DNA of 64,000 nucleotides from a bacterium (GTDB lineage Bacteria > CAIWAD01), in contig JAUIFJ010000014.1 of NCBI GenBank assembly GCA_030429345.1, forward strand, positions 50,277 to 114,276. Direction: 5' to 3'. The notes beneath the pieces were generated by a model. The model had not been told where the DNA came from, did not search any database, and saw only the letters and a list, made by a program, of their open reading frames with translations. Below are positions 1-8,882 of the stretch, one piece after another; position 1 is the stretch's first letter; each line of letters starts with the position of its first letter. Both the position numbers and the translations under genes were made by a program.

Positions 1-1
1 G

Positions 2-3000
2 GATCCGGCCCGCCAGCTCTTTCCCCCTGCCTGGCTGGACGCGGACCCCCCCCGTCCCTCATCCACCCGTGATACCCAGATCCTCGCGCGCTGGGGAGAG
101 GGGCGCTGTGATCTGCTGGCCAGCGACAGTCTCTACGCCTGCCTGCGCAATGGCAGCCTGCTCCAGATCCACGACATCCGCTTTGCCCTGCCGGATCCCT
201 CGAACCTGCTCTGGCAGGGGGCCTTTCCGGTGGAGGAGGCGAGCCAGATCCTGCTGCTGGATCACCGCTTGTGGATCGCCGCGGGCCCCGAAGGGCTGGT
301 TCACCTGGATCCGGCGGATCCGCAGGATGTGGAACACATCGATCTCGAGGCCTGGCGGCTTTTCGTCTGCCAGCAGCTGCTGGGCGTGCTCGATCCTGCC
401 GGCCTGACCCTGCTCGACCCGAGTGACACGACGGATCCGGAATTCGTCGGCGAACTGGACCTCTTCCAGAGCCACTATGATGCTGCCTGCGATGGCCGCT
501 GGCTCTACCTGGCGGCGGGTTCCTTCGATCTACGGATCATCGATCTGGTAAACCCCGCAACACCCTTCGTCGTGCGCAGCCAGGCATTTCCGGGCGGCCT
601 GTATACGCTCGGGCTGGGCGACAGCCTGCTCTTCGCCAGCAGTTCCAGCCAGGTCACCGGCATCCTGGGGCTGGACCGTTCGCGGCCGGATTCCCTGAGC
701 CTGCTGGGCAACACGAGCTTCGGCATCGCCCAGGACCTGGTTGTTCTCGAACAGTCGCTGCTGGCGGCCGGTGGGAGCGACGGCCTGAGTCACATTCCGC
801 TGGATGCCGCGGGAGCACCCCTGGCCGCGGAAGACCTTGCCGTCGACGAGGGAGCCTGGCGCATCACGGGGATTCCGGGCAACCGCCTGCTGGGCGGCAT
901 GGATCACGGCCTGCGGAGCTGGCAGGCCCTGGCGCCGCCCTTCGCGCCTCAGCATCTGCAGACCCTGCAGACCGGAGGCAGGCCGCTGGCGGCCGGGGAT
1001 TTGGGCGAATACAGCTGGCTGCTGGACGAAGTCTACGGCCTGCGCCTCCTGCAGCAACAGGGGACGGACCTGCGCAGCCTTTCCGTCTACGGACAAGGGG
1101 GGGACTGGCTGGGTGCCCGCATGCGCCTGGGCGAAGTGGTGCTCTATGGGGAAGAAGGCCTGGTCCGCCTGCGGGAAACGGCAGGTGCCTGGGAGGAGTT
1201 CGCCGTCTACGAGAGCGACTCTCCCGTGGGAAACCTGGCCGTGCTGGGCGCGGATCTCGTCCTCGAGAATACGGAGGGCACCCTGTTCCTGCTGCGTCCC
1301 GAGGCCGACGGCGGCTTCGCCCTCTTGCAGTCCCTTCCTCGAGAGGACACGGCCGAAGCATTGCTGGGCGGGGAGACCAGCCTCTGGCGCGTCGCTGCAG
1401 GCGAATTGCAGGTCTTCGCCCTTGAATCGGAGACCCTGGCGCTTTCACAGGCGCTTCCGCTCCCCGACTACCAGGACCTGACTCGCAACGGCAACACGCT
1501 CTTCCTGCAGCAGGCCAACGGCGTCCAACAGGTATACCGTGTCACGGAGGGCGATCTTCTGCCGCACCTGGAGCAGCCGACCATCGCGCCGGCGGGTCCG
1601 GCCCTGGCGGATGGCGCCTTCCTGCATGTCGCCGATGACCTGGGCGTGTATACGCTGCGCTGGCTCGAGGGCCTGCCGGGCCCCCTGTCGCCGCTATCCG
1701 GCAGCGCGGGCTTCCTGCCCCTGGCGAGCACCGGCAGGCATCTCTACCTGGCCAGCCCTGCCCGCGGCCTGCTGCTGGCCGAGAACCTGGAGGCCAACCG
1801 GGCTCCCGTGATCCAGGCGCCGGCGACGCTTGTCCTGGCGGAGGACAGCCTGTCGATGTGGAACACGGCGGGCTGGGCCTCGGACCCGGAGGGCCATGCC
1901 TGGAGCCTGGAGGTCCTTCCGCATGCGTGGATCACGGCAGAGACCTCTGCAGGCCAGCTGCTGCTGCAGGCACACGAGGACCGCTGGGGAAGCGGCGAGC
2001 TGTGGCTTGCCGTGAACGACTGGGAGCCGGACGGGCGCCGGCTGCAGGCCCTGGTCGTCCAGGTGCAGCCGAGAGCGGACGCCCCCCGCCCCGTAGAGCC
2101 CCTGCCGGAGATTTCGCTGCTGGAGGATGCCGACCCCCTGTCCCTGGCGCTGGATTCCCTGTTCACGGATGTGGATGGCGAGCCTTTGGTGTACGAGGCT
2201 CTCATTCCGGCCGCGCTGGATCTGGAGATCTCCGATGGCACGGGACTGCTGTCAGTGGCGCCCGACAGCAACGGCGTCTACACGCTGGAGCTCATCGCGC
2301 GGGATCCTGGCGGCCTCGAGGCCCAGGCAGGAATCCAGGTCTTTGTCGAGGCGGTGCCCGATTGTCCTCGTCTGCTGGCCGGCAGCGCGGAGGGCAGCGA
2401 GGACCAGGAGCTGGTGCTGCCGGCCTTCGGGCAACGGCTGAGCGATGCGGATGGAGAGATTCCCTGGCTCTGCTCGCTGCGGGATACGAGTGGAATCGAA
2501 CTGGCGTGGAACCTGGCGGCGGACACGCTGCGCCTGCAGCCTCCGGCAGACGCCAACGGCGCCTTGCCGCTGCTGGCCTGCATCGACGATGGTCTGTGCC
2601 AGGTCACGGACACCCTGTGGCTCGACCTGCAGGCGGTCAACGACTGTCCGCAGCCCTGCAGGCGCCAGCCGCGTTTGAGCACCGTCGAGGACACCCTGCT
2701 TCCGCGGGACATGCTGCATGAGTTCGCCCGCAGCGCGGGCTGTGATGCAGATGGGGATTCCCTGCAGGTCCTGCAGCTGGAGCCCCTGGGCCCCGGTTTC
2801 GACTGGGTGCAGCTGGAGGGCGCCTGGTTCCTGCAGCCTCCGGACAACTTCAACGGCAGCACCCTGCTTTTCGCGCGGCTCTCCGACGACCAGTGCGAGC
2901 TGGAGCTGGAACTGGGGCTGGACTACCGCCCGAGGGCGGACTCGCTACAGGTGGAGTACTTGGTTCCCTGCGGGCGGGTAGACGCATACGAGGCCATCGA

Positions 3001-3529
3001 CAGCCTGGCTGTGCGGCTGTATCACCCGGACCGCGACGAGGCGCTGGTGCGTTGGGTGCGCAACGGCGCGATCCTCTGCGAGCAGCAGGTCGAGGGCCTG
3101 CGCCAGGGCTGGGTCCATGTGCCGCTATGCCTGATCGCGCCCTTCTCCGGGTCCGAGATGCTGCACGCGGAGATCCTGCAGGACGGCGTGATCCACAACG
3201 AGAACGGCCAGGACTGCCAGTGGCTGCTGCCCCTGGTGGGGGTGGAGGAAGAGCCGGCTCTGCCTGGGCGACTGGTTCTTGCCGCCCCCTTTCCGAATCC
3301 CTTCAATCCGCGGCTGCAGCTGCGTTTCGGCCTGCCCCGGCCGGAGCTGGTGTGTCTGCAGGTCTACAATCTGCTGGGGGAGCGGGTCGCGGAGATCGAG
3401 AACGGCCTGCTGGAAGCGGGCTGGCACACGCGAAGCTGGCATGCTGCGGGCCTGGCCGGCGGACTGTACCTGGTTCGGCTGCAGGCCGGAGAGGAGCGGG
3501 AAGTCCGCCGCGTGCTTCTGCTGGAATAG
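2..3529 (+). CDS. Large secreted surface protein with cadherin/Ig-like repeats and C-terminal sorting domain (5' end outside window)
   Basis: The frame is open from the first bases of the window, so the true start lies upstream; 1175 residues are visible. The N-terminal half is a beta-propeller-like series of weak repeats rich in LYLA/LLLA strands. From about residue 600 there are at least three cadherin/Ig-like modules, each opening with an LxED-type linker (for example LAEDSLSMW, LLEDADPLS, TVEDTLLP). The last 85 residues form a FlgD-like/type IX-type sorting domain: FPNPFNPRLQLRFGLP, then VYNLLGERVAEIE, then GGLYLVRLQAG and the terminal LLLE. This predicts export through the outer membrane and surface attachment or release. 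The specific function is unknown. It converges on the cytochrome gene at 3537 with only 7 bp between stop codons. Confidence 0.85.
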   Translation, partial: DPARQLFPPAWLDADPPRPSSTRDTQILARWGEGRCDLLASDSLYACLRNGSLLQIHDIRFALPDPSNLLWQGAFPVEEASQILLLDHRLWIAAGPEGLVHLDPADPQDVEHIDLEAWRLFVCQQLLGVLDPAGLTLLDPSDTTDPEFVGELDLFQSHYDAACDGRWLYLAAGSFDLRIIDLVNPATPFVVRSQAFPGGLYTLGLGDSLLFASSSSQVTGILGLDRSRPDSLSLLGNTSFGIAQDLVVLEQSLLAAGGSDGLSHIPLDAAGAPLAAEDLAVDEGAWRITGIPGNRLLGGMDHGLRSWQALAPPFAPQHLQTLQTGGRPLAAGDLGEYSWLLDEVYGLRLLQQQGTDLRSLSVYGQGGDWLGARMRLGEVVLYGEEGLVRLRETAGAWEEFAVYESDSPVGNLAVLGADLVLENTEGTLFLLRPEADGGFALLQSLPREDTAEALLGGETSLWRVAAGELQVFALESETLALSQALPLPDYQDLTRNGNTLFLQQANGVQQVYRVTEGDLLPHLEQPTIAPAGPALADGAFLHVADDLGVYTLRWLEGLPGPLSPLSGSAGFLPLASTGRHLYLASPARGLLLAENLEANRAPVIQAPATLVLAEDSLSMWNTAGWASDPEGHAWSLEVLPHAWITAETSAGQLLLQAHEDRWGSGELWLAVNDWEPDGRRLQALVVQVQPRADAPRPVEPLPEISLLEDADPLSLALDSLFTDVDGEPLVYEALIPAALDLEISDGTGLLSVAPDSNGVYTLELIARDPGGLEAQAGIQVFVEAVPDCPRLLAGSAEGSEDQELVLPAFGQRLSDADGEIPWLCSLRDTSGIELAWNLAADTLRLQPPADANGALPLLACIDDGLCQVTDTLWLDLQAVNDCPQPCRRQPRLSTVEDTLLPRDMLHEFARSAGCDADGDSLQVLQLEPLGPGFDWVQLEGAWFLQPPDNFNGSTLLFARLSDDQCELELELGLDYRPRADSLQVEYLVPCGRVDAYEAIDSLAVRLYHPDRDEALVRWVRNGAILCEQQVEGLRQGWVHVPLCLIAPFSGSEMLHAEILQDGVIHNENGQDCQWLLPLVGVEEEPALPGRLVLAAPFPNPFNPRLQLRFGLPRPELVCLQVYNLLGERVAEIENGLLEAGWHTRSWHAAGLAGGLYLVRLQAGEEREVRRVLLLE

Positions 3530-3536
3530 GACGGTT

Positions 3537-5438
3537 CTAGCGCAGGAGCGTGACGCGCCGGCTGACCTGTTCGCCGCCGGCCAGGGCCTGCAGCATGTAG
3601 ACGCCGCTGGCCAGTTCCGCCTCCCCGTCCTGCAGCAGCAGTTCATGCCTTCCCGCCGGCAAGGGACCCTCATGGAGCACACGCGCCAGCTGTCCCTGCA
3701 GGTTGAAGAGGCGCACACTGACCGGTCCCGCCGCCGGCAACTGCAGCCGGAACACGAGACGGCTGTTGAAGGGGTTCGGCCGCAGGGCCTCCAGGCGCAG
3801 CCCGGAAGGGTGCCATTCCTTTTCGCCGATGGAGGTCCGCTGCCACTCGGCGCGCCTCATCTCGACGGGATCGTTGCCCTGTGCGTCATAGTAGTCCAGG
3901 AAGGCCTGGATGCTCTCCGCCTCGAAACCCTCCAGGTGCGAGACCAGTGCCGGCGTCAGGCTCCGGTAGAGCAGGCGCGCTTCCACCCGTTGTGTCACGC
4001 CGGGCAGCTGTACGTGCAGGCGATCCCTGCCGCCGCCCTCGGCGCCGAACTCGTCGCGGTTGAAATCCGGATCCTGCAGGGCCTGGCCGAAGATGGCCGT
4101 GTGCTCGTAGTCCGCATGACTTGCCAGGAAGCCCGCGGGTGGAATGCGGTTGTCTTTCAGGTAGACCGCGCCGCTGTGCAGGCTCTGTGTCACCTGCCCC
4201 TGGGCATCCCCCATGATCGCCTCGTAGACGGCGACATCCCCCTCCTCGAGAAGCCAGTCGTGGTGAGGCTCGTAGCCCTCGTCCAGCCCGACAATCTGCC
4301 CCTGCGCATCCAGCGCTCCGGACTCGAAGACCAGCTCGCCGCCTTCGCCCCAGGCGCGAAGGTGCAGCCAGATGCGCCGCATCGGAATGCCGGTCGGCAC
4401 CTTGTGTCCGCAGGCGTTGAACAGGTCCAGGTGCAGGTGCAGGAAATCGCCCGCCTCTTCCAGCTCGCCTTCCAGGCTGATCGCGCTGTGCAGCATCTCG
4501 CGGGTCCACTGGATGGTGCGGTCGAAGTCCTCGTCCGTGGCATAGGAGCCGATGCTCTCGCGGTGATCGCGCAGCAGTTCCAGCATCCACGCGTTGCCGC
4601 CGACGAACTGGTGGATCCAGAAGGGCTCCCGGGGGTTCCAGTAGTTGAGCGGCATGCGCGAGATGTCGTGCGGCATCAGCGAGGTCGGCATGTGGCAGTC
4701 CTGGCACTGCGTGTCCGTGCCGGGATACTCGCTGTTTCTCCACTCCAGGTAGGGGGTCTGCTCCGGGAAGCGGGCGATCACGGCGCCGGTCTCGTCGTAG
4801 GTGTCGGTGAACAGCGTGTGACAGGTCGCGCAGAGCGCGCTGTCGTCCACGTGGGGCGAATGCACGGGCATGAAGCCCACATCCTGCTGCATCACGCGGG
4901 CCAGGGGGTTGGGGTAGGGACCGTAGACCAGGTGTTCGTCGTTGATCAGGAAGCCGCCGTTGAAGCTCTCGTCCTGGCCCAAGTTGTCCGGAAGGATCTG
5001 GTGACACACCGTGCAGCTGACGCCGTCGGTGCCCACCCAGTGCTCATCGAGCATCTCCATGCGCACGTAGCCCGTCGTATCCGCGTGGAACTCCTCGTGC
5101 AGCATGGGCGCGTGACACCGAATGCAGCTGTCCTCGATCTCCTCGAGCCGGGTCGGATGGGCCAGGCCCTCGGCGGCCACCATGGCACGCCACAACGGGT
5201 CCATCGACGAATGGGCCATCAGCGAGGACTGCCAGGTGCTGCCCGGGGAGATCTCCTGGCCGTCCTGGATCATGTGGTTCCCGTGCAGTGTGTTCTGCTG
5301 CGTCTGGTGGCAGAAGGCGCACATGCCGCTTCCCGCGAAGCTCTCCGTGACGCCGAAAGGAAGGGTGAACTGGGCGAGTGCCAGTGCGGGAGCGATCAGC
5401 TGAAGAACAAGCAGCGCCGCAGAGAACCGCGCGTTCAT
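3537..5438 (-). CDS. Secreted five-haem c-type cytochrome with C-terminal sorting domain
   Basis: 633 residues with an N-terminal signal peptide (MNARFSAALLVLQLIAPALA). Five CxxCH haem-binding motifs are visible in order: CAFCH, CIRCH, CTVCH, CATCH and CQDCH, followed by an ACGHKVPTG segment often seen in multihaem c554-like proteins. The C-terminus carries a sorting domain (LRPNPFNSRLVFRLQLP, VRLFNLQGQLARVL, SGVYMLQALAGG, ending VTLLR). The expected product is an extracellular or surface electron-transfer protein. The ATG overlaps the panD stop by 4 bp (ATGA), so it is co-translated with panD although no metabolic link is evident. The electron donor and acceptor cannot be read from sequence. 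Confidence 0.85.
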   Translation of the reverse strand: MNARFSAALLVLQLIAPALALAQFTLPFGVTESFAGSGMCAFCHQTQQNTLHGNHMIQDGQEISPGSTWQSSLMAHSSMDPLWRAMVAAEGLAHPTRLEEIEDSCIRCHAPMLHEEFHADTTGYVRMEMLDEHWVGTDGVSCTVCHQILPDNLGQDESFNGGFLINDEHLVYGPYPNPLARVMQQDVGFMPVHSPHVDDSALCATCHTLFTDTYDETGAVIARFPEQTPYLEWRNSEYPGTDTQCQDCHMPTSLMPHDISRMPLNYWNPREPFWIHQFVGGNAWMLELLRDHRESIGSYATDEDFDRTIQWTREMLHSAISLEGELEEAGDFLHLHLDLFNACGHKVPTGIPMRRIWLHLRAWGEGGELVFESGALDAQGQIVGLDEGYEPHHDWLLEEGDVAVYEAIMGDAQGQVTQSLHSGAVYLKDNRIPPAGFLASHADYEHTAIFGQALQDPDFNRDEFGAEGGGRDRLHVQLPGVTQRVEARLLYRSLTPALVSHLEGFEAESIQAFLDYYDAQGNDPVEMRRAEWQRTSIGEKEWHPSGLRLEALRPNPFNSRLVFRLQLPAAGPVSVRLFNLQGQLARVLHEGPLPAGRHELLLQDGEAELASGVYMLQALAGGEQVSRRVTLLR

Positions 5439-5800
5439 GCACCGAGCTCGGCGAAGCATTCTTTCTCGCTGACGGATTCGTTGCGGCTGTTGAGGAAGAG
5501 GAGAGTGGGCTCGATCTCGCCCTGGGTCTGCACGTACTGGACCAGCACGATGCGATCGCCGACTTCGCAGAGCCGGGCCGAGGGACCCTTGACCTGGACC
5601 TCGCCGGGTCCGCCGTAGAGCACATAAGTCGTGTAGCGGGCGCCGCTGTTGAAATTGTAGATCTCGACCACATCGTACTGGCGCAGGCCGGCCTGATCGC
5701 AGAGTTCGCGCGGCAGGACGATCGAGCCCGAATAATAGAGCTCTTTCTGGGTGACGCTGAGACCGTGAAGCTTGGTCTTCAGTACTTGGCGGCTTTCCAT
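5435..5800 (-). CDS. panD: Aspartate 1-decarboxylase (pyruvoyl enzyme)
   Basis: 121 residues, matching the short PanD family (about 126). It decarboxylates L-aspartate to beta-alanine for pantothenate and coenzyme A. Visible landmarks are the KxKLHGLSVTQ start of the fold (Lys10), the Gly25-Ser26 self-cleavage site in YYSGS that generates the pyruvoyl group, and the NFNSGARYTTY segment with Arg55, Thr57/58 and Tyr59 of the active site. The ATG at 5800 is chosen because family homology begins there; a longer upstream reading adds a non-homologous, basic tail. It is the first gene of a two-gene minus-strand operon with the five-haem cytochrome. Confidence 0.92.
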   Translation of the reverse strand: MESRQVLKTKLHGLSVTQKELYYSGSIVLPRELCDQAGLRQYDVVEIYNFNSGARYTTYVLYGGPGEVQVKGPSARLCEVGDRIVLVQYVQTQGEIEPTLLFLNSRNESVSEKECFAELGA

Positions 5801-5835
5801 GCGGCGAATCCTGGTTGATCTCGAGTGAACCCGTC

Positions 5836-5863
5836 TTATTAGCAAATTCCTTTCGCAGCTCAA
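5836..5863 (-). promoter_or_regulatory. Candidate sigma-70-like promoter for panD operon
   Basis: On the minus strand TTGAGC (5863-5858) is followed after 16 bp by TAATAA (5841-5836), about 35 bp before the panD start codon. The rest of the 217-bp divergent gap to the DUF481 gene shows no other clear signal. Sequence match only. Confidence 0.4.
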
Positions 5864-6017
5864 ACACGCCGTTTTTGTTTGCCTTCCGCACAAAGTCCCG
5901 CTCTGTCAAAGCCCGAGTTGGTTCCCCCCTTGTCATTTCACTAACATTTGCGCCGTTTGCCGCATGCGCGGCGGACCTACGAGTCTGAATCAGCAGAAAA
6001 CATAGACGAGGAGAACC

Positions 6018-6827
6018 ATGAAGCGTATCCTGATGACCGTTCTTGCACTGACCTGCCTGAGTCTGGGCACCAACGCCGAGGACAAGGCCTGGAGCAATAC
6101 CGCCGACCTGAGCATGACCATGACCAGCGGCAACTCTGAAACCGAGAATCTTTCCCTGAGCAACAAGTACAAGCGCAAGTGGGATAAGATCGAATTGAGC
6201 TTTCTGGCCAAAGCTGTTCGGGCGGAGGCGACGAAAACCGTCTATGCGAATGTCAATGGCTCCTTGATGGAGACCAGCTCTACGGAGCCCACCGCGGAAA
6301 GCTACCAGTTGGGGCTGAAGACGAAGGGCAAGCTGATCGGCGATTTCCAGTGGTACCTGAATACGGGCTGGTTCCAGGACGAGCTGGCCGGTATCGATAC
6401 GCGAATCAATATCGGTGGCGGTTTCGGATACACGCTCATCGACAATGACAGCCACAAACTGGCTTCCGAGTTCGGTTTCGAATTCACGGATGAGACTCCG
6501 GTGATCGGCGAGAGCGACTCCTTCGGCAGCCTGCGAGGCTTCCTGGATTATGAGCGGCCGCTCAGCCAATCCGCGAAGTTCACGGCGGATGCGGAGATTC
6601 TGTCCAACATGGACAACAGCGACGACTTGAGGTCCAACCTGAATTTCGGGCTGACCTCGAACATCAATACGATGCTGGCTCTCAAGCTGGGCTACAGCAT
6701 CAAGTATGATGGCGATCCGATCAAGGAAGAGCTCAGCGACGCGAACAACGCCGCCGCGCCGGTTGTGATCCGCGAATACGACAAGACGGACACGGTTCTT
6801 TCCATGTCCCTCGTCCTGAACATGTAA
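6018..6827 (+). CDS. DUF481-family outer-membrane beta-barrel protein
   Basis: 269 residues. A cleavable signal peptide (MKRILMTVLALTCLSLGTNA) is followed by alternating amphipathic strands, beginning with DLSMTMTSGNSETENLSLSN, the signature opening of DUF481 (YdiY-like, salt-induced outer membrane) proteins, and ending in an aromatic-poor strand with terminal Met. Family members are small outer-membrane barrels of unclear substrate. GAGGAG lies 6 bp before the ATG. The next gene, an MscS channel, begins 48 bp downstream on the same strand, so both may respond to osmotic conditions, but that link is inference. Confidence 0.85.
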   Translation: MKRILMTVLALTCLSLGTNAEDKAWSNTADLSMTMTSGNSETENLSLSNKYKRKWDKIELSFLAKAVRAEATKTVYANVNGSLMETSSTEPTAESYQLGLKTKGKLIGDFQWYLNTGWFQDELAGIDTRINIGGGFGYTLIDNDSHKLASEFGFEFTDETPVIGESDSFGSLRGFLDYERPLSQSAKFTADAEILSNMDNSDDLRSNLNFGLTSNINTMLALKLGYSIKYDGDPIKEELSDANNAAAPVVIREYDKTDTVLSMSLVLNM

Positions 6828-6875
6828 TTACGCTCTCCGCTCCGGCGGAAGCAGCACAGCATCGATGAGGAAGAA

Positions 6876-7700
6876 ATGACAGAGAAAATCAACGAACTGA
6901 TCCCCCTGCTGACCGAGTACGGCATTCGCGTGCTCGGCGTGATCCTGCTGCTGATCGTGGCCAAGATGGTCGCCGGCTGGACGAAGAACGTCGCCTACAA
7001 GTCCTTCAGCAAGGGCAACCTGGACGAGACCCTGTCCATGTTCCTGGCGAAAATGCTGGGCAACCTTGTGCTGCTCGTCGCTGTGCTGGCCGTGCTTGGC
7101 ATCTTCGGCATTCAGACCACCAGCTTCGCCGCCGTGATCGCCGCTGCCGGTCTTGCCGTCGGTCTGGCCTTCCAGGGGACTCTGGGCAATTTCGCCGCCG
7201 GCATCATGCTGCTGGTCTTCCGTCCCTTCAAGGTCGGCGATGTGGTCAGTGTCTCGGGCACGACGGGCAAGGTCGTCGAGATCGGTCTCTTCGTGACCAG
7301 CTTCGATACGCCCGACAATCGCCGCATCATCATGGGCAACGGCAGCATCGCCGGCAGCACCATCGAGAACATCACCTTCCACGACACGCGCCGTGTCGAT
7401 GTGGCCGTCGGAGTGGAGTACGGCGCGGACCTGAAGCAGGTGCGCGAGGTGCTCGAGACACTGGTCAAGGACGTGGCCGAGAGCAAGGGCCTGACGGATC
7501 CCGCTCCCGTGGTCTATCACACGGAGCTGGCGGACAGCTCGGTCAACTACGCCCTGCGCGTCTGGGCCAAAACGCCCGATTACTGGGCCGTGCGCGAAAT
7601 GCTGACCACCGAAGTCAAGCTGCGCCTCGACGCCGCCGGCATCGGCATTCCCTTCCCGCAGCTCGACCTGCACGTGGTGGAGAATGTCAGCGCTTCCTAG
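6876..7700 (+). CDS. mscS: Small-conductance mechanosensitive channel, MscS family
   Basis: 274 residues, close to E. coli MscS (286). Three N-terminal membrane segments (about residues 14-33, 58-80 and 86-115) include the glycine/alanine-rich pore helix AAAGLAVGLAFQGTLGNFAAG. The beta domain follows, with FRPFKVGDVV, the NRRIIMGNGSI loop and the C-terminal alpha-beta domain. It releases solutes when membrane tension rises on hypo-osmotic shock. A strong intrinsic terminator follows 24 bp after the stop. Confidence 0.93.
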   Translation: MTEKINELIPLLTEYGIRVLGVILLLIVAKMVAGWTKNVAYKSFSKGNLDETLSMFLAKMLGNLVLLVAVLAVLGIFGIQTTSFAAVIAAAGLAVGLAFQGTLGNFAAGIMLLVFRPFKVGDVVSVSGTTGKVVEIGLFVTSFDTPDNRRIIMGNGSIAGSTIENITFHDTRRVDVAVGVEYGADLKQVREVLETLVKDVAESKGLTDPAPVVYHTELADSSVNYALRVWAKTPDYWAVREMLTTEVKLRLDAAGIGIPFPQLDLHVVENVSAS

Positions 7701-7724
7701 CGCCTGGACAGATCGCCTGTATCG

Positions 7725-7760
7725 GGCCGGTATCCGAAAGGGTACCGGCCTTTCTCTTTT
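7725..7760 (+). terminator. Intrinsic terminator after mscS
   Basis: GGCCGGTA pairs perfectly with TACCGGCC, with further CC/GG pairs closing a GAAA loop, followed by TTTCTCTTTT. It separates mscS from the cell-wall operon. Confidence 0.9.
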
Positions 7761-7832
7761 CATACATTCGAGGGCGTCGTTTCCCGGAGGACCGATCACG
7801 GCGCTCCGCCGCAAGCCGAATCGAGGCCGACT

Positions 7833-8882
7833 CTGACACACGCCGAACTGCTCGACACGCTCGCAGAAGTAAAGTTCTTCCCCCGGGGGGCGGAGCTGGA
7901 GCCCCTGTCGCCGGGCGGAGGAAGCCGGCGCTACTACCGCCTGCGGGGATCCGGCGAAGCGCGCCTGCTTTGCCTGCAGCCCAGCCCGCAGCATGCCGGC
8001 GGCCCGCTGGACGAGAACCGCAGCTTCCTCTACATGGCCCGCCTGCTCGAAGAGCGCCTTGACTGTGCTCCGCGCGTCTACGCCCACCGCTTCTTCGGCA
8101 AGACCGGCGGCCCCGGAGCCTTCCTGCTGGAGGACCTGGGGAGTACCGACCTGCGAGCGCTTGTGCGACAGACGCCCCACGAGGACGGCCTGCTCGACCT
8201 GGGGCGGCAGGCGGTCGAGCTGCTGCTGCGCCTGCAGCAGGAACTGGCCCCGCCCGTCTTCGACGCGGCGCGCTGCCATTCCCGTGCCTGGGATGCCGGC
8301 CTGCTGCTCGAGGAGGAATCCGGTCCCTGGCGCGAAGCGCTGCTCAAGGATCGCCTGGCCCTGGACCTGGATCACGAGACCCTGCGCAGGGAGTGCGAGG
8401 ACCTGGCTCGCCGCAGCGATCGCCTGCCCCGGAAGCATTTCATCCACCGCGATTTCCAGTCCAGCAATCTCATGCATCGGGACGGGCGATTCTGCCTGAT
8501 CGACTTCCAGGGCGCAAGGCTCGGCCCCTTGTGCTACGATCTCTGCAGCCTGGTCTACGATCCCTACACGGCCCTGCCGCCGGAGGTGCGGCTGGGCATG
8601 ATCGAGGAATACCAGGAACTTGGCGCCGCCTTCCACGGTCTGAGCCTGGAGGAACTGCAGGCCCAGTGCGCCCTTGTGGGCAGCCAGCGGCTGATGCAGG
8701 CCCAGGCGGCCTACCTGCGCATTCATGCCGCGCAGGGCGATCCCGCCTGGCTGTCCTACCTGCGCCCGGCCGCGTCGGCCCTGCGCCAGCTCTGCGAGCA
8801 CGAAGTCATGCAGGACTATCCCGTGCTGGGCGAGGCGGCCTGGCAGGCCTGGGATCATCTGAACCGCGGGGTGGGCCTGTGA
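7833..8882 (+). CDS. amgK: AmgK-like anomeric sugar (MurNAc/GlcNAc) kinase, probable CTG start
   Basis: 349 residues of the aminoglycoside-phosphotransferase fold. The N-lobe motif LSPGGGSRRYYRLRG, the catalytic HRDFQSSNLM loop and the IDFQGARLGPLCYDL segment closely follow AmgK, which phosphorylates MurNAc or GlcNAc at the anomeric carbon during peptidoglycan recycling. The SRRYY region lies upstream of the first ATG/GTG/TTG in frame (8034), so that start would cut off the nucleotide-binding N-lobe. The best candidate is CTG at 7833, six bases after a GAGG. A stronger GGAGG at 7786-7790 has no start codon in frame behind it. The stop overlaps the murG GTG (GTGA). The partner murU-like gene lies three genes downstream. 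Confidence 0.82.
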   Translation: MTHAELLDTLAEVKFFPRGAELEPLSPGGGSRRYYRLRGSGEARLLCLQPSPQHAGGPLDENRSFLYMARLLEERLDCAPRVYAHRFFGKTGGPGAFLLEDLGSTDLRALVRQTPHEDGLLDLGRQAVELLLRLQQELAPPVFDAARCHSRAWDAGLLLEEESGPWREALLKDRLALDLDHETLRRECEDLARRSDRLPRKHFIHRDFQSSNLMHRDGRFCLIDFQGARLGPLCYDLCSLVYDPYTALPPEVRLGMIEEYQELGAAFHGLSLEELQAQCALVGSQRLMQAQAAYLRIHAAQGDPAWLSYLRPAASALRQLCEHEVMQDYPVLGEAAWQAWDHLNRGVGL